This document shows positions 46,592 to 55,160 of a stretch of 64,000 bases of DNA, one piece after another (the first letter of the stretch is position 1; each line of letters begins with the position of its first letter). A program made the position numbers and the translations under genes. The notes beneath the pieces were generated by a model. The model did not search any database, was not told the DNA's origin, and saw only the letters and a list, made by a program, of their open reading frames with translations. The DNA is from Pseudomonas silesiensis (GTDB lineage: Bacteria > Pseudomonadota > Gammaproteobacteria > Pseudomonadales > Pseudomonadaceae): positions 3,430,501 to 3,494,500 of the forward strand of contig NZ_CP014870.1 in the NCBI RefSeq assembly GCF_001661075.1, given 5' to 3'.

Positions 46592-46789
46592 CTGTAGGAG
46601 CGAGCCTGCTCCGGGCGGCGTTCCGACGATGGATTCAAGAGCACCGCGTTTAGCCAGTACACACGCGTAATCGTTAACGACCATCGCGAGCAAGCTCGCT
46701 CCTACAGGGCACCGCGTTTAACCAGCACACACGCGTTATCGTTTACGACCATCGTCGGAACGCCGCCCGGAGCAAGCTCGCTCTTACAA
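46592..46789. repeat. Nested REP array of two core types
   Basis: Three core units in 200 bases. The outermost arms pair CGGGCGGCGTTCCGACGATGG (46612-46632) with CCATCGTCGGAACGCCGCCCG (46749-46769), and beyond them the GAGCGAG/CTCGCTC ends. An inner unit (46680-46707) carries CATCGCGAGCAAGCTCGC. The spacers repeat GCACCGCGTTTA-CCAG and CACGCGT-ATCGTT. It fills the gap between mltD and the peptide transporter operon. Confidence 0.85.
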
Positions 46790-46890
46790 CCAGCAATTAA
46801 CCGCGCATTAAATCCCCGTCTTTTTCCTGTCCAGACAAGCTGTTACTGTACGGCCCACAAAGCCCAAGCCGCCTGGATCGGATCTCTGAC

Positions 46891-48723
46891 TTGAAGCGTC
46901 CCCTCCTCCTGTTCCTGATCAGCCTGGCCTTGAGCTCCCCCGCAAGCGCGACGATCAGCGAAAGCCATGGTTATGCGCAGTTCGGCACGCTCAAGTACCC
47001 GGCCAGATTTACCCACTTCGACTGGGTCAATCCGCAAGCGCCCAAGGGCGGTACCTTGCGGGTGATGGCGTTTGGCACCTTCGATACGCTCAACCCCTAC
47101 ACCTTCAAGGGTTCGAGCCCGGTTTCCACCCCCAATTTTCTGCAGTACGGCATCAACGAACTCAACGAACCCTTGATGGTCGGCACCGGCCAGTACGCAC
47201 CGTCCGGCGACGAGCCGACATCCAGTTATGGCCTGATCGCCCAATCGGTGGAGTACAGCGAGGACCGCAGCTGGGTGGTGTTCAACCTGCGCCCGCAAGC
47301 GCGGTTCCACGATGGCTCGCCGATTACCGCCTACGACGTGGCGTTTTCCTACCGCCTGCTGCTCAAGGAAGGCCATCCGCAGTACCGCACCAATCTTCAG
47401 GAAGTGTCGCGGGTCGACATCCTCAATCCGCATCGGATCCGCTTCGTCTTCAAGCGTGCCGGCAATCCCTTGCTGATCCTGCGCCTTGGGGAGTTGCCAG
47501 TGCTGCCGCTGCATTACTGGAAAGGTCGCGACTTCAAGGCCACCACCTTCGAACCGCCCCTGGGCAGCGGCCCCTATCGCATCACCTCGGTCACGCCCGG
47601 ACGGCAGATCGTGTTCGAGCGGGTCAAGGATTACTGGGGCAAGGACCTGCCGGTCAATCGCGGCAAGTACAATGTCGACCGCATGGAAGTCGAGTTTTAC
47701 CGTGACAGCGACGTCGCGTTCGAAGCCTTCAAGGCCGGCGAGTTCGACATCTACATCGAGCACCAGGCCAAGAACTGGCAAAACGGCTACATCTTCCCGG
47801 CGGTGCGCCGCGGCGAGGTGATCAAGGCGCAGATCCCGCACCAGATCCCGACCCAGACCCAGGGCCTGTTCATGAACAGCCGGCGCCCGACCTTCTCCGA
47901 CGCCAGGGTCCGTGAAGCCCTGGGGATGATGTTCGACTTCGAATGGACCAACCGCACGCTGTTCAGCGGCGCCTACACGCGCGCACTGAGTTACTACCCC
48001 AACAGCGAATTCTCGGCCACGGGCCTGCCGGTCGGCCATGAATGGCTGATGCTCAAACCGTATCGCGAGCAGCTGCCGGCCAGGCTGCTCACGGAGCCGT
48101 TCAGCCTGCCGCAGACCCAAGGCCGCGGCATCCCCCGGGAAACCCTGCGCAAGGCCCTGGGCCTCCTGGCCGAGGCTGGCTGGAAGCTCAATGGCCAACG
48201 TCTGCAGAACGCCGCCGGGCAACCGTTGCGCCTGGAGATCTTGCTGGTCAACCCGAACCTGGAACGCATCCTCCAGCCCTACGTGGAGAACCTCGCCAGC
48301 ATCGGCATCGACGCTCGCCTGCGCACGGTCGATCGCGCCCAGTACAAACAGCGCCTCGATCAGTTCGATTTCGACATGATCCTGATGACACTCAACCAGA
48401 CCCTCAGCCCCGGTCTTGAGCAATGGCAGTACTTTCACTCCAGCCAGGTCGGGGTCAAGGGCAGCAAAAACTACGCGGGCATCGCCAACCCGGTGGTCGA
48501 CCACTTGCTCGAACACCTGCTCGCCGCCCAGACCCGCGATGAACAGGTCGCCGCCGGCAAGGCGCTGGACCGGGTGCTGCTGTGGCAGCACTACATCATT
48601 CCCAACTGGTACCTCAATTATCACCGCCTGGCCTACCGCAACCGGTTAGCCTTTGTCACCACGCCGCCCTACACCCTGGGCCTGAGCGCGTGGTGGCTGA
48701 AATCTTCGGAGAAGGATCGATGA
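46891..48723 (+). CDS. nppA1: Peptide ABC transporter substrate-binding protein 1
   Basis: 610 residues from a TTG start: TTG-AAG-CGT begins a signal peptide (MKRPLLLFLISLALSSPASA), and no upstream ATG gives one. Family 5 extracellular solute-binding fold, YejA-like: FTHFDWVNPQAPKGGTLRVM, WVVFNLRPQARFHDGSPITA and LGSGPYRI. Order and position match PA1811, part of NppA1A2BCD, which takes up oligopeptides and peptidyl-nucleoside antibiotics in P. aeruginosa. The stop overlaps the next gene's ATG. Confidence 0.9.
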   Translation: MKRPLLLFLISLALSSPASATISESHGYAQFGTLKYPARFTHFDWVNPQAPKGGTLRVMAFGTFDTLNPYTFKGSSPVSTPNFLQYGINELNEPLMVGTGQYAPSGDEPTSSYGLIAQSVEYSEDRSWVVFNLRPQARFHDGSPITAYDVAFSYRLLLKEGHPQYRTNLQEVSRVDILNPHRIRFVFKRAGNPLLILRLGELPVLPLHYWKGRDFKATTFEPPLGSGPYRITSVTPGRQIVFERVKDYWGKDLPVNRGKYNVDRMEVEFYRDSDVAFEAFKAGEFDIYIEHQAKNWQNGYIFPAVRRGEVIKAQIPHQIPTQTQGLFMNSRRPTFSDARVREALGMMFDFEWTNRTLFSGAYTRALSYYPNSEFSATGLPVGHEWLMLKPYREQLPARLLTEPFSLPQTQGRGIPRETLRKALGLLAEAGWKLNGQRLQNAAGQPLRLEILLVNPNLERILQPYVENLASIGIDARLRTVDRAQYKQRLDQFDFDMILMTLNQTLSPGLEQWQYFHSSQVGVKGSKNYAGIANPVVDHLLEHLLAAQTRDEQVAAGKALDRVLLWQHYIIPNWYLNYHRLAYRNRLAFVTTPPYTLGLSAWWLKSSEKDR

Positions 48724-50561
48724 AATCCGTACATGCCCTGCTGGTGCAGGCCAGCGGCCTGTTGTTCGCCGGGCTGGCCTGCGCCGCCCCGCAACATGCC
48801 CTGACCTTATACAACGAGCCGCCGAAATACCCGGCCGACTTCCAGCATTTCGATTACGTGAACCCCGATGCGCCCAAGGGCGGGATTTTCCGCCAGGCCG
48901 GTTTCGGCGGCTTCGACAGCCTCAACCCGTTCATCGGCAAGGGCGTACCGGCCGACGACATCGGCATGATCTACGACACCCTGGCCAAACAGGGCCTGGA
49001 CGAACCCTTCACTGAGTATGGGCTGGTCGCCGGCCAGATCGAGAAAGCCCCGGACAACAGCTGGGTGCGCTTCTACCTGCGCCCCGAAGCACGTTTCCAC
49101 GACGGCCATCCGATCCGTGCCGAAGACGTGGTGTTCAGCTTCGAGACCCTGACCAGGGACGGTGCTCCGCTCTATCGCGGCTACTACAGCGACGTCGCCG
49201 AAGCGATCGCCGAAGACCCGCTCAAGGTGCTGTTCAAATTCAAGCACAACAACAACCGCGAACTGCCGCTGATCCTCGGCCAGCTGCCGGTACTGCCCAA
49301 ACACTGGTGGGCCAGCCGCGATTTCAACAAGGGCAACCTGGAACTGCCGCTGGGCAGTGGTCCGTACAAGGTCAGCGAAGTCAAAGCCGGGCGCTCGGTG
49401 CGCTATGAGCGGGTCAAGGATTACTGGGGCAAGGACCTGCCGGTCAACCGCGGGTTCTACAACTTCGATGTCATGACCACTGACTATTACCGCGACAACA
49501 CCGTGGCCCTGGAAGCGCTCAAGGCCGGGCAGTTCGATTACTGGCTGGAGATGGCCGCGAAAAACTGGGCCAATGCCTACAACATCCCGGCCGTCACCGA
49601 GGGCCGGTTGATCAAGGAACAGATCCCCAACGGCAACCCCACCGGCATGCAAGGCTTTGTGTTCAACCTGCGGCGCCCGGTGTTCCAGGACCTGCGCGTG
49701 CGCCAGGCCCTGACCCTGTTGCTGGACTTCGAATGGACCAACAAGCAACTGTTCAACGGCGCCTACGCGCGCACCCGCAGTTATTTCGAGAACTCGGAAA
49801 TGGCCGCCAGCGGCCTGCCGGACGCCGAACAGCTGGCGATTCTCGACCCGTTCCGCGGCAAGGTCCCCGAGCAGGTCTTCAGCGAGGCGTTCCAGAACCC
49901 GGTCACCGACGGCAGCGGCATGATCCGCGCCCAGCAACGCAAGGCCTATCAACTGTTGCAAGAAGCCGGCTGGCGCATCGTCGACGACAAGATGGTCGAC
50001 GCCACCGGCAAACCGGTGACCATCGAGTTCCTGCTGGCCCAGACCGAATTCGAACGGGTACTGCTGCCGTTCAAGCGTAACCTGAGCGATCTGGGCATCG
50101 ACCTGGTGATCCGTCGGGTCGACGTCTCGCAGTACATCAACCGTGTGCGCTCACGGGACTTCGACATGATCGTCGGCAGCTTCCCCCAGTCCAACTCACC
50201 GGGCAACGAACAGCGCGAGTTCTGGATGGCCGCCGCCGCCGACAAACCCGGCAGCCGCAACTCCATGGGCCTGAAAGACCCGGTGGTGGACCAACTGGTC
50301 GAGCAACTGATCAACGCCGACTCGCGGCAAAGCCTGGTGGCCCACGCCCGCGCACTGGACCGGGTGCTGCAATGGGGCTACTACGTGATCCCCAACTGGC
50401 ACATCAAGACGTGGCGCGTGGCCTACTGGAACCACATCGGTCACCCGGCCATCTCACCCAAGTACGACATCGGCATCACCACCTGGTGGATCAAGCCCGA
50501 CGCCAAACCTGCGGTAGAAATCGAAACCAAACTGCAAGCCGACCCTGCGGGCACGGAGTAA
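48720..50561 (+). CDS. nppA2: Peptide ABC transporter substrate-binding protein 2
   Basis: 613 residues. The signal peptide ends near GLACAAPQHA. Same family and layout as the previous gene (FDYVNPDAPKGGIFRQAGF, WVRFYLRPEARFHDGHPIRA, and RVKDYWGKDLPVNRG identical in both), so the pair arose by duplication. Two binding proteins for one permease implies a wider substrate range. ATG overlaps the stop of nppA1 by four bases, and the permease gene follows 3 bases later. Confidence 0.9.
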   Translation: MKSVHALLVQASGLLFAGLACAAPQHALTLYNEPPKYPADFQHFDYVNPDAPKGGIFRQAGFGGFDSLNPFIGKGVPADDIGMIYDTLAKQGLDEPFTEYGLVAGQIEKAPDNSWVRFYLRPEARFHDGHPIRAEDVVFSFETLTRDGAPLYRGYYSDVAEAIAEDPLKVLFKFKHNNNRELPLILGQLPVLPKHWWASRDFNKGNLELPLGSGPYKVSEVKAGRSVRYERVKDYWGKDLPVNRGFYNFDVMTTDYYRDNTVALEALKAGQFDYWLEMAAKNWANAYNIPAVTEGRLIKEQIPNGNPTGMQGFVFNLRRPVFQDLRVRQALTLLLDFEWTNKQLFNGAYARTRSYFENSEMAASGLPDAEQLAILDPFRGKVPEQVFSEAFQNPVTDGSGMIRAQQRKAYQLLQEAGWRIVDDKMVDATGKPVTIEFLLAQTEFERVLLPFKRNLSDLGIDLVIRRVDVSQYINRVRSRDFDMIVGSFPQSNSPGNEQREFWMAAAADKPGSRNSMGLKDPVVDQLVEQLINADSRQSLVAHARALDRVLQWGYYVIPNWHIKTWRVAYWNHIGHPAISPKYDIGITTWWIKPDAKPAVEIETKLQADPAGTE

Positions 50562-50564
50562 CAG

Positions 50565-51638
50565 ATGCTGGCGTATATTTTTCGGCGACTGCTGCTGATC
50601 ATTCCCACCTTGCTCGGCATTTTGCTGATCAACTTCGTGATCATCCAGGCCGCCCCCGGCGGGCCGGTGGAACAGATGATCGCCAAGCTCGAAGGCTTCG
50701 AAGGCGCCACCAGCCGCATTGCCGGCGGTGGTGCCGAAGTCTCGGTAGCCGGTTCGGCCTATCGTGGAGCGCAAGGGCTGGACCCGGCGCTGGTCAAGGA
50801 AATCGAGCACATGTACGGCTTCGACAAATCGGCGCCGGAACGCTTGTGGATCATGATCAAGAACTACGCCACCCTGGATTTCGGCGACAGCTTCTTCCGC
50901 GACGCCAAGGTCATCGACCTGATCAAGGAAAAGATGCCGGTGTCGATCTCCCTCGGGCTGTGGAGCACGCTGATCATGTACCTGGTGTCGATCCCCCTGG
51001 GGATCGCCAAGGCCACGCGCCACGGCAGCCACTTCGACGTCTGGACCAGTTCGCTGATCATCGTCGGCTACGCGATCCCGGCGTTCCTGTTCGCCATCCT
51101 GCTGATCGTGCTGTTCGCCGGTGGCAGCTACCTTGACTGGTTCCCCTTGCGCGGCCTGACCTCGAACAATTTCGACGAGCTGAGCATGGGCGGCAAGATT
51201 CTCGATTACTTCTGGCACCTGGCCTTGCCGGTGACAGCGTTGGTGATCGGCAACTTCGCGACCATGACCCTGCTGACCAAAAACAGCTTCCTCGACGAAA
51301 TCAACAAACAGTACGTCGTCACCGCCAAGGCCAAGGGCCTGACCAACCACCGGGTGCTCTATGGCCACGTATTCCGCAACGCCATGTTGCTGGTGATCGC
51401 AGGGTTCCCGTCGGCGTTCATCGGCATCTTTTTCACCGGCTCGTTACTGGTGGAAGTGATCTTCTCCCTCGACGGCCTCGGGCTGATGAGTTTTGAAGCG
51501 GCGATCAACCGTGACTACCCGGTGGTCTTCGGTACGCTGTTCATCTTCACCCTGCTGGGACTGGTGGTGAAGCTGATCGGCGACCTCACCTACACCTTCG
51601 TCGATCCGCGCATCGACTTCGAAAGCCGGGAGCATTGA
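50565..51638 (+). CDS. nppB: Peptide ABC transporter permease 1
   Basis: 357 residues, YejB/DppB type. An N-terminal membrane helix ([20 protein letters not shown]) is followed by an exported loop and five more segments. The cytoplasmic coupling loop [20 protein letters not shown] carries the EAA motif that contacts the ATPase. Forms the membrane channel with nppC. Its stop is one base before the next start codon. Confidence 0.92.
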   Translation: MLAYIFRRLLLIIPTLLGILLINFVIIQAAPGGPVEQMIAKLEGFEGATSRIAGGGAEVSVAGSAYRGAQGLDPALVKEIEHMYGFDKSAPERLWIMIKNYATLDFGDSFFRDAKVIDLIKEKMPVSISLGLWSTLIMYLVSIPLGIAKATRHGSHFDVWTSSLIIVGYAIPAFLFAILLIVLFAGGSYLDWFPLRGLTSNNFDELSMGGKILDYFWHLALPVTALVIGNFATMTLLTKNSFLDEINKQYVVTAKAKGLTNHRVLYGHVFRNAMLLVIAGFPSAFIGIFFTGSLLVEVIFSLDGLGLMSFEAAINRDYPVVFGTLFIFTLLGLVVKLIGDLTYTFVDPRIDFESREH

Positions 51639-51639
51639 G

Positions 51640-52659
51640 ATGAACCTGTCCCCTCTCAATCGCCGACGTTTCGAACTGTTCAAGGCCAACAAGCGTGGCT
51701 GGTGGTCGCTATGGCTGTTTCTGGTGCTGTTCGGCCTGAGTCTCGGCGCCGAGCTGATCGCCAACGACAAGCCGCTGGTGGTGCACTACGACGACGGCTG
51801 GTACTTCCCGGCACTCAAGCGCTACCCGGAAACCGCGTTCGGCGGCGAATTCCCGCTGGAAGCCAACTACAAGAGCCCCTACATCCGCGAACTGCTCAAG
51901 GCCAAGGACGCCTGGGTGCTGTGGGCGCCGATCCCCTACAGTTATCAAAGCATCAACTACGACTTGAAAGTCCCTGCTCCGGCTCCACCCTCGACCGACA
52001 ACCTGCTGGGCACCGACGATCAGGGCCGCGACGTGTTGGCCCGGGTAATCTACGGTTTCCGCATTTCGGTGTTGTTCGCCCTGACCCTGACGATCCTGAG
52101 CTCGATCATCGGGGTGATCGCCGGCGCACTGCAGGGTTTCTATGGTGGTTGGGTCGACCTGGCCGGGCAGCGTTTCCTCGAGATCTGGTCCGGGTTGCCG
52201 GTGCTGTACCTGCTGATCATCCTCGCCAGTTTCGTGCAGCCGAATTTCTGGTGGCTGCTGGGGATCATGCTGCTGTTCTCGTGGATGAGCCTGGTGGACG
52301 TGGTGCGCGCCGAGTTCCTGCGCGGGCGCAACCTGGAATACGTGCGTGCGGCGCGGGCGCTGGGGATGCAGAATGGTGCGATCATGTTCCGCCACATCCT
52401 GCCCAACGCCATGGTCTCGACCATGACCTTCATGCCGTTCATCCTGACCGGCGCCATCGGCACCCTGACCGCCCTCGACTTCCTGGGCTTCGGCTTGCCG
52501 CCGGGCGCGCCGTCCCTGGGTGAACTGGTGGCCCAGGGCAAATCCAACCTGCAGGCGCCGTGGCTGGGCATGAGCGCGTTTGCGGTACTGGCGCTGATGT
52601 TGAGTTTACTGGTGTTTATCGGCGAGTCCGCTCGCGATGCCTTCGACCCGAGGAAGTGA
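51640..52659 (+). CDS. nppC: Peptide ABC transporter permease 2
   Basis: 339 residues, YejE/DppC type. N-terminal helix (WWSLWLFLVLFGLSLGAELI), then a long periplasmic loop, then LLGTDDQGRDVLARVIYGFR, the block before the helical core found in all DppC-like permeases. The EAA coupling loop is FLRGRNLEYVRAARALGMQN. Partner of nppB; the ATPase gene starts one base after its stop. Confidence 0.92.
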   Translation: MNLSPLNRRRFELFKANKRGWWSLWLFLVLFGLSLGAELIANDKPLVVHYDDGWYFPALKRYPETAFGGEFPLEANYKSPYIRELLKAKDAWVLWAPIPYSYQSINYDLKVPAPAPPSTDNLLGTDDQGRDVLARVIYGFRISVLFALTLTILSSIIGVIAGALQGFYGGWVDLAGQRFLEIWSGLPVLYLLIILASFVQPNFWWLLGIMLLFSWMSLVDVVRAEFLRGRNLEYVRAARALGMQNGAIMFRHILPNAMVSTMTFMPFILTGAIGTLTALDFLGFGLPPGAPSLGELVAQGKSNLQAPWLGMSAFAVLALMLSLLVFIGESARDAFDPRK

Positions 52660-52660
52660 A

Positions 52661-54271
52661 ATGAATCAGGACAATCTGATCGAAGTGCGCGACCTGGCCG
52701 TCGAATTCGTCGTCGGCGAGCGTGTTCAGCGGGTGGTCGAAGGCGTCAGCTTCGACATCAAGCGAGGCGAAACCCTGGCCCTGGTGGGCGAAAGCGGCTC
52801 CGGCAAATCGGTGACCGCGCACTCGATCCTGCGCCTGCTGCCCTACCCGCTGGCCCGGCATCCGTCCGGCACTATCGAGTATTCCGGTCGAAACCTGCTG
52901 AGCCTGAAAGAAAAAACCATCCGCCACATCCGTGGCAACCGGATCGCGATGATCTTCCAGGAGCCGATGACCTCGCTCAATCCGCTGCACTCGATCGAGA
53001 AGCAAATCAACGAAGTGCTGGGCATCCACAAGGGCCTGATCGGTAAAGTCGCGACCAAACGCACCCTGGAACTGCTGGAGATGGTCGGTATCCCGGAGCC
53101 TGAGAAGCGCCTCAAGGCCCTGCCCCATGAACTGTCCGGCGGCCAGCGCCAACGGGTGATGATCGCCATGGCCCTGGCCAACGAGCCGGAACTGCTGATC
53201 GCCGACGAACCGACCACCGCGCTGGACGTGACGGTTCAACTGAAAATCCTCGAATTGCTCAAGGAACTCCAGGCCCGTCTGGGCATGGCACTGCTGTTGA
53301 TCAGCCACGATTTGAACCTTGTGCGAAGAATTGCGCATCGCGTATGTGTCATGCAGCGCGGTTGCATCGTCGAACAGGCATCGTGCGAAGAGTTGTTCCG
53401 CGCGCCGCAGCATCCGTACACTCGGGAATTGCTGGCAGCGGAGCCCAGCGGGACGCCGGCGAGCAACGTGATTGGCCCGCCATTGCTGCAAGTCGAGGAC
53501 CTGAAAGTCTGGTTCCCGATCAAGAAAGGCTTGCTGAAAAAGACCGTGGATCACATCAAGGCGGTCGACGGGATCAATTTCAGCCTGCCCCAGGGCCAGA
53601 CCCTGGGGATTGTGGGAGAAAGCGGTTCCGGCAAATCGACCCTCGGCCTGGCGATTCTGCGGCTGATCGGCAGCACAGGTGGAATCCGTTTCGAAGGCAA
53701 GCAGCTAGACTGCCTGACGCAGCAACAGGTTCGACCGTTGCGCCGGGAGATGCAGGTGGTGTTCCAGGACCCTTTCGGCAGCCTGAGCCCGCGGATGTGT
53801 GTGAGCCAGATCGTCGGCGAGGGCCTGCGGATCCACAAGATGGGCACCGAGGCAGAACAGGAACAAGCGATTATTGCGGCACTCGAGGAGGTAGGTCTGG
53901 ATCCGGAAACCCGGAACCGTTACCCCCACGAATTTTCCGGCGGGCAACGGCAGAGAATCGCCATTGCCCGGGCTTTGGTGTTAAAACCGGCGTTGATTCT
54001 GCTGGACGAGCCGACTTCGGCCCTCGACCGCACCGTGCAACGCCAGGTGGTGGAGCTGTTACGTTCACTGCAAACCAAGTACAACCTGACGTATCTGTTT
54101 ATCAGCCATGACCTGGCTGTCGTCAAAGCGCTGAGCCACCAGCTGATGGTGGTCAAGCAAGGCCAAGTGGTCGAACAGGGGGACGCGCAACGTATTTTTG
54201 CCGCCCCCCAACATCCGTATACACAGCAGTTGCTGGAAGCCGCTTTCCTGGCCCCGGCCACTGCGCAATAA
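52661..54271 (+). CDS. nppD: Peptide ABC transporter ATP-binding protein (double ATPase)
   Basis: 536 residues with two complete nucleotide-binding domains. First: Walker [14 protein letters not shown], signature [16 protein letters not shown], Walker [13 protein letters not shown]. Second: [41 protein letters not shown]. Each is followed by an oligopeptide-type C-terminal extension ([15 protein letters not shown] and [12 protein letters not shown]). One protein supplies both ATP sites, like E. coli YejF. Twenty-two bases before fabI, but fabI has its own ribosome site. Confidence 0.94.
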   Translation: MNQDNLIEVRDLAVEFVVGERVQRVVEGVSFDIKRGETLALVGESGSGKSVTAHSILRLLPYPLARHPSGTIEYSGRNLLSLKEKTIRHIRGNRIAMIFQEPMTSLNPLHSIEKQINEVLGIHKGLIGKVATKRTLELLEMVGIPEPEKRLKALPHELSGGQRQRVMIAMALANEPELLIADEPTTALDVTVQLKILELLKELQARLGMALLLISHDLNLVRRIAHRVCVMQRGCIVEQASCEELFRAPQHPYTRELLAAEPSGTPASNVIGPPLLQVEDLKVWFPIKKGLLKKTVDHIKAVDGINFSLPQGQTLGIVGESGSGKSTLGLAILRLIGSTGGIRFEGKQLDCLTQQQVRPLRREMQVVFQDPFGSLSPRMCVSQIVGEGLRIHKMGTEAEQEQAIIAALEEVGLDPETRNRYPHEFSGGQRQRIAIARALVLKPALILLDEPTSALDRTVQRQVVELLRSLQTKYNLTYLFISHDLAVVKALSHQLMVVKQGQVVEQGDAQRIFAAPQHPYTQQLLEAAFLAPATAQ

Positions 54272-54293
54272 CCTGAAAAGAGAGGAGCAACAC

Positions 54294-55088
54294 ATGGGTT
54301 TTCTCGCCGGTAAGCGCGTACTGATCGTCGGTGTCGCCAGCAAGCTGTCCATCGCATCCGGCATCGCTGCCGCCATGCATCGCGAGGGCGCTGAGCTTGC
54401 CTTCACTTATCAGAACGACAAACTCAAGGGTCGTGTCGAAGAGTTCGCACAGAGCTGGGGTTCCAACCCGGACCTGTGCTTCCCGTGCGACGTGGCCAGC
54501 GATGAAGAAATCGCCAAGGTTTTCGTTGAACTGGGCAAGAAGTGGGACGGCCTGGACTGCATCGTGCACTCCGTCGGCTTCGCCCCGGGCGACCAACTGG
54601 ACGGCGACTTCACCGAAGCCACCACCCGTGAAGGTTTCCGCATCGCTCACGACATCAGCGCCTACAGCTTCGTGGCCCTGGCCAAGGCCGGTCGCGAAAT
54701 GATGAAAGGCCGCAATGGTAGCCTGCTGACCCTGTCATACCTGGGTGCCGAGCGCACCATGCCCAACTACAACGTGATGGGCATGGCCAAGGCTTCCCTG
54801 GAAGCTGGCGTACGTTACCTGGCCGGCTCCCTGGGCCCGGACGGCACTCGCGTGAACTGCGTATCGGCTGGCCCGATCCGCACCCTCGCCGCCTCCGGCA
54901 TCAAGAACTTCCGCAAAATGCTGGCCGCCAACGAAGCGCAAACCCCGCTGCGTCGCAACGTCACCATCGACGAAGTCGGCAACGCCGGCGCCTTCCTGTG
55001 CTCGGACCTGGCGTCGGGCATCAGCGGTGAAATCATGTACGTGGACGGCGGTTTCAACACCACGGCCATGGGTAGCCTCGAAGAGTAA
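54294..55088 (+). CDS. fabI: Enoyl-ACP reductase I (NADH)
   Basis: 264 residues. SDR fold with the FabI-type start [20 protein letters not shown], and the modified active site Y-x6-K in [22 protein letters not shown] (Tyr156-type and Lys). Reduces enoyl-ACP in fatty-acid elongation; the target of triclosan. AGAGGAG precedes the ATG. A strong terminator follows the stop. Confidence 0.96.
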   Translation: MGFLAGKRVLIVGVASKLSIASGIAAAMHREGAELAFTYQNDKLKGRVEEFAQSWGSNPDLCFPCDVASDEEIAKVFVELGKKWDGLDCIVHSVGFAPGDQLDGDFTEATTREGFRIAHDISAYSFVALAKAGREMMKGRNGSLLTLSYLGAERTMPNYNVMGMAKASLEAGVRYLAGSLGPDGTRVNCVSAGPIRTLAASGIKNFRKMLAANEAQTPLRRNVTIDEVGNAGAFLCSDLASGISGEIMYVDGGFNTTAMGSLEE

Positions 55089-55105
55089 TCTTCGGCCCTC
55101 CCAAT

Positions 55106-55139
55106 AAAAAACCCGCCGTTTGTTTTGGCGGGTTTTTTT
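55106..55139. terminator. Terminator after fabI
   Basis: AAAAAACCCGCC (55106-55117) and GGCGGGTTTTTTT (55127-55139) around a 9-base T/G loop. It separates fabI from the convergent SET-domain gene, and may serve both directions. Confidence 0.9.
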
Positions 55140-55160
55140 GAGTGCGGTTTTTGCCGCTGT

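Noticed and set aside
45170..46693. 507-codon minus-strand frame opposite mltD
   Set aside because: Antisense shadow; mltD has lipobox, SLT and LysM motifs.
46843..48624. 593-codon minus-strand frame opposite nppA1
   Set aside because: Antisense shadow; the plus strand encodes a full solute-binding protein with signal peptide.
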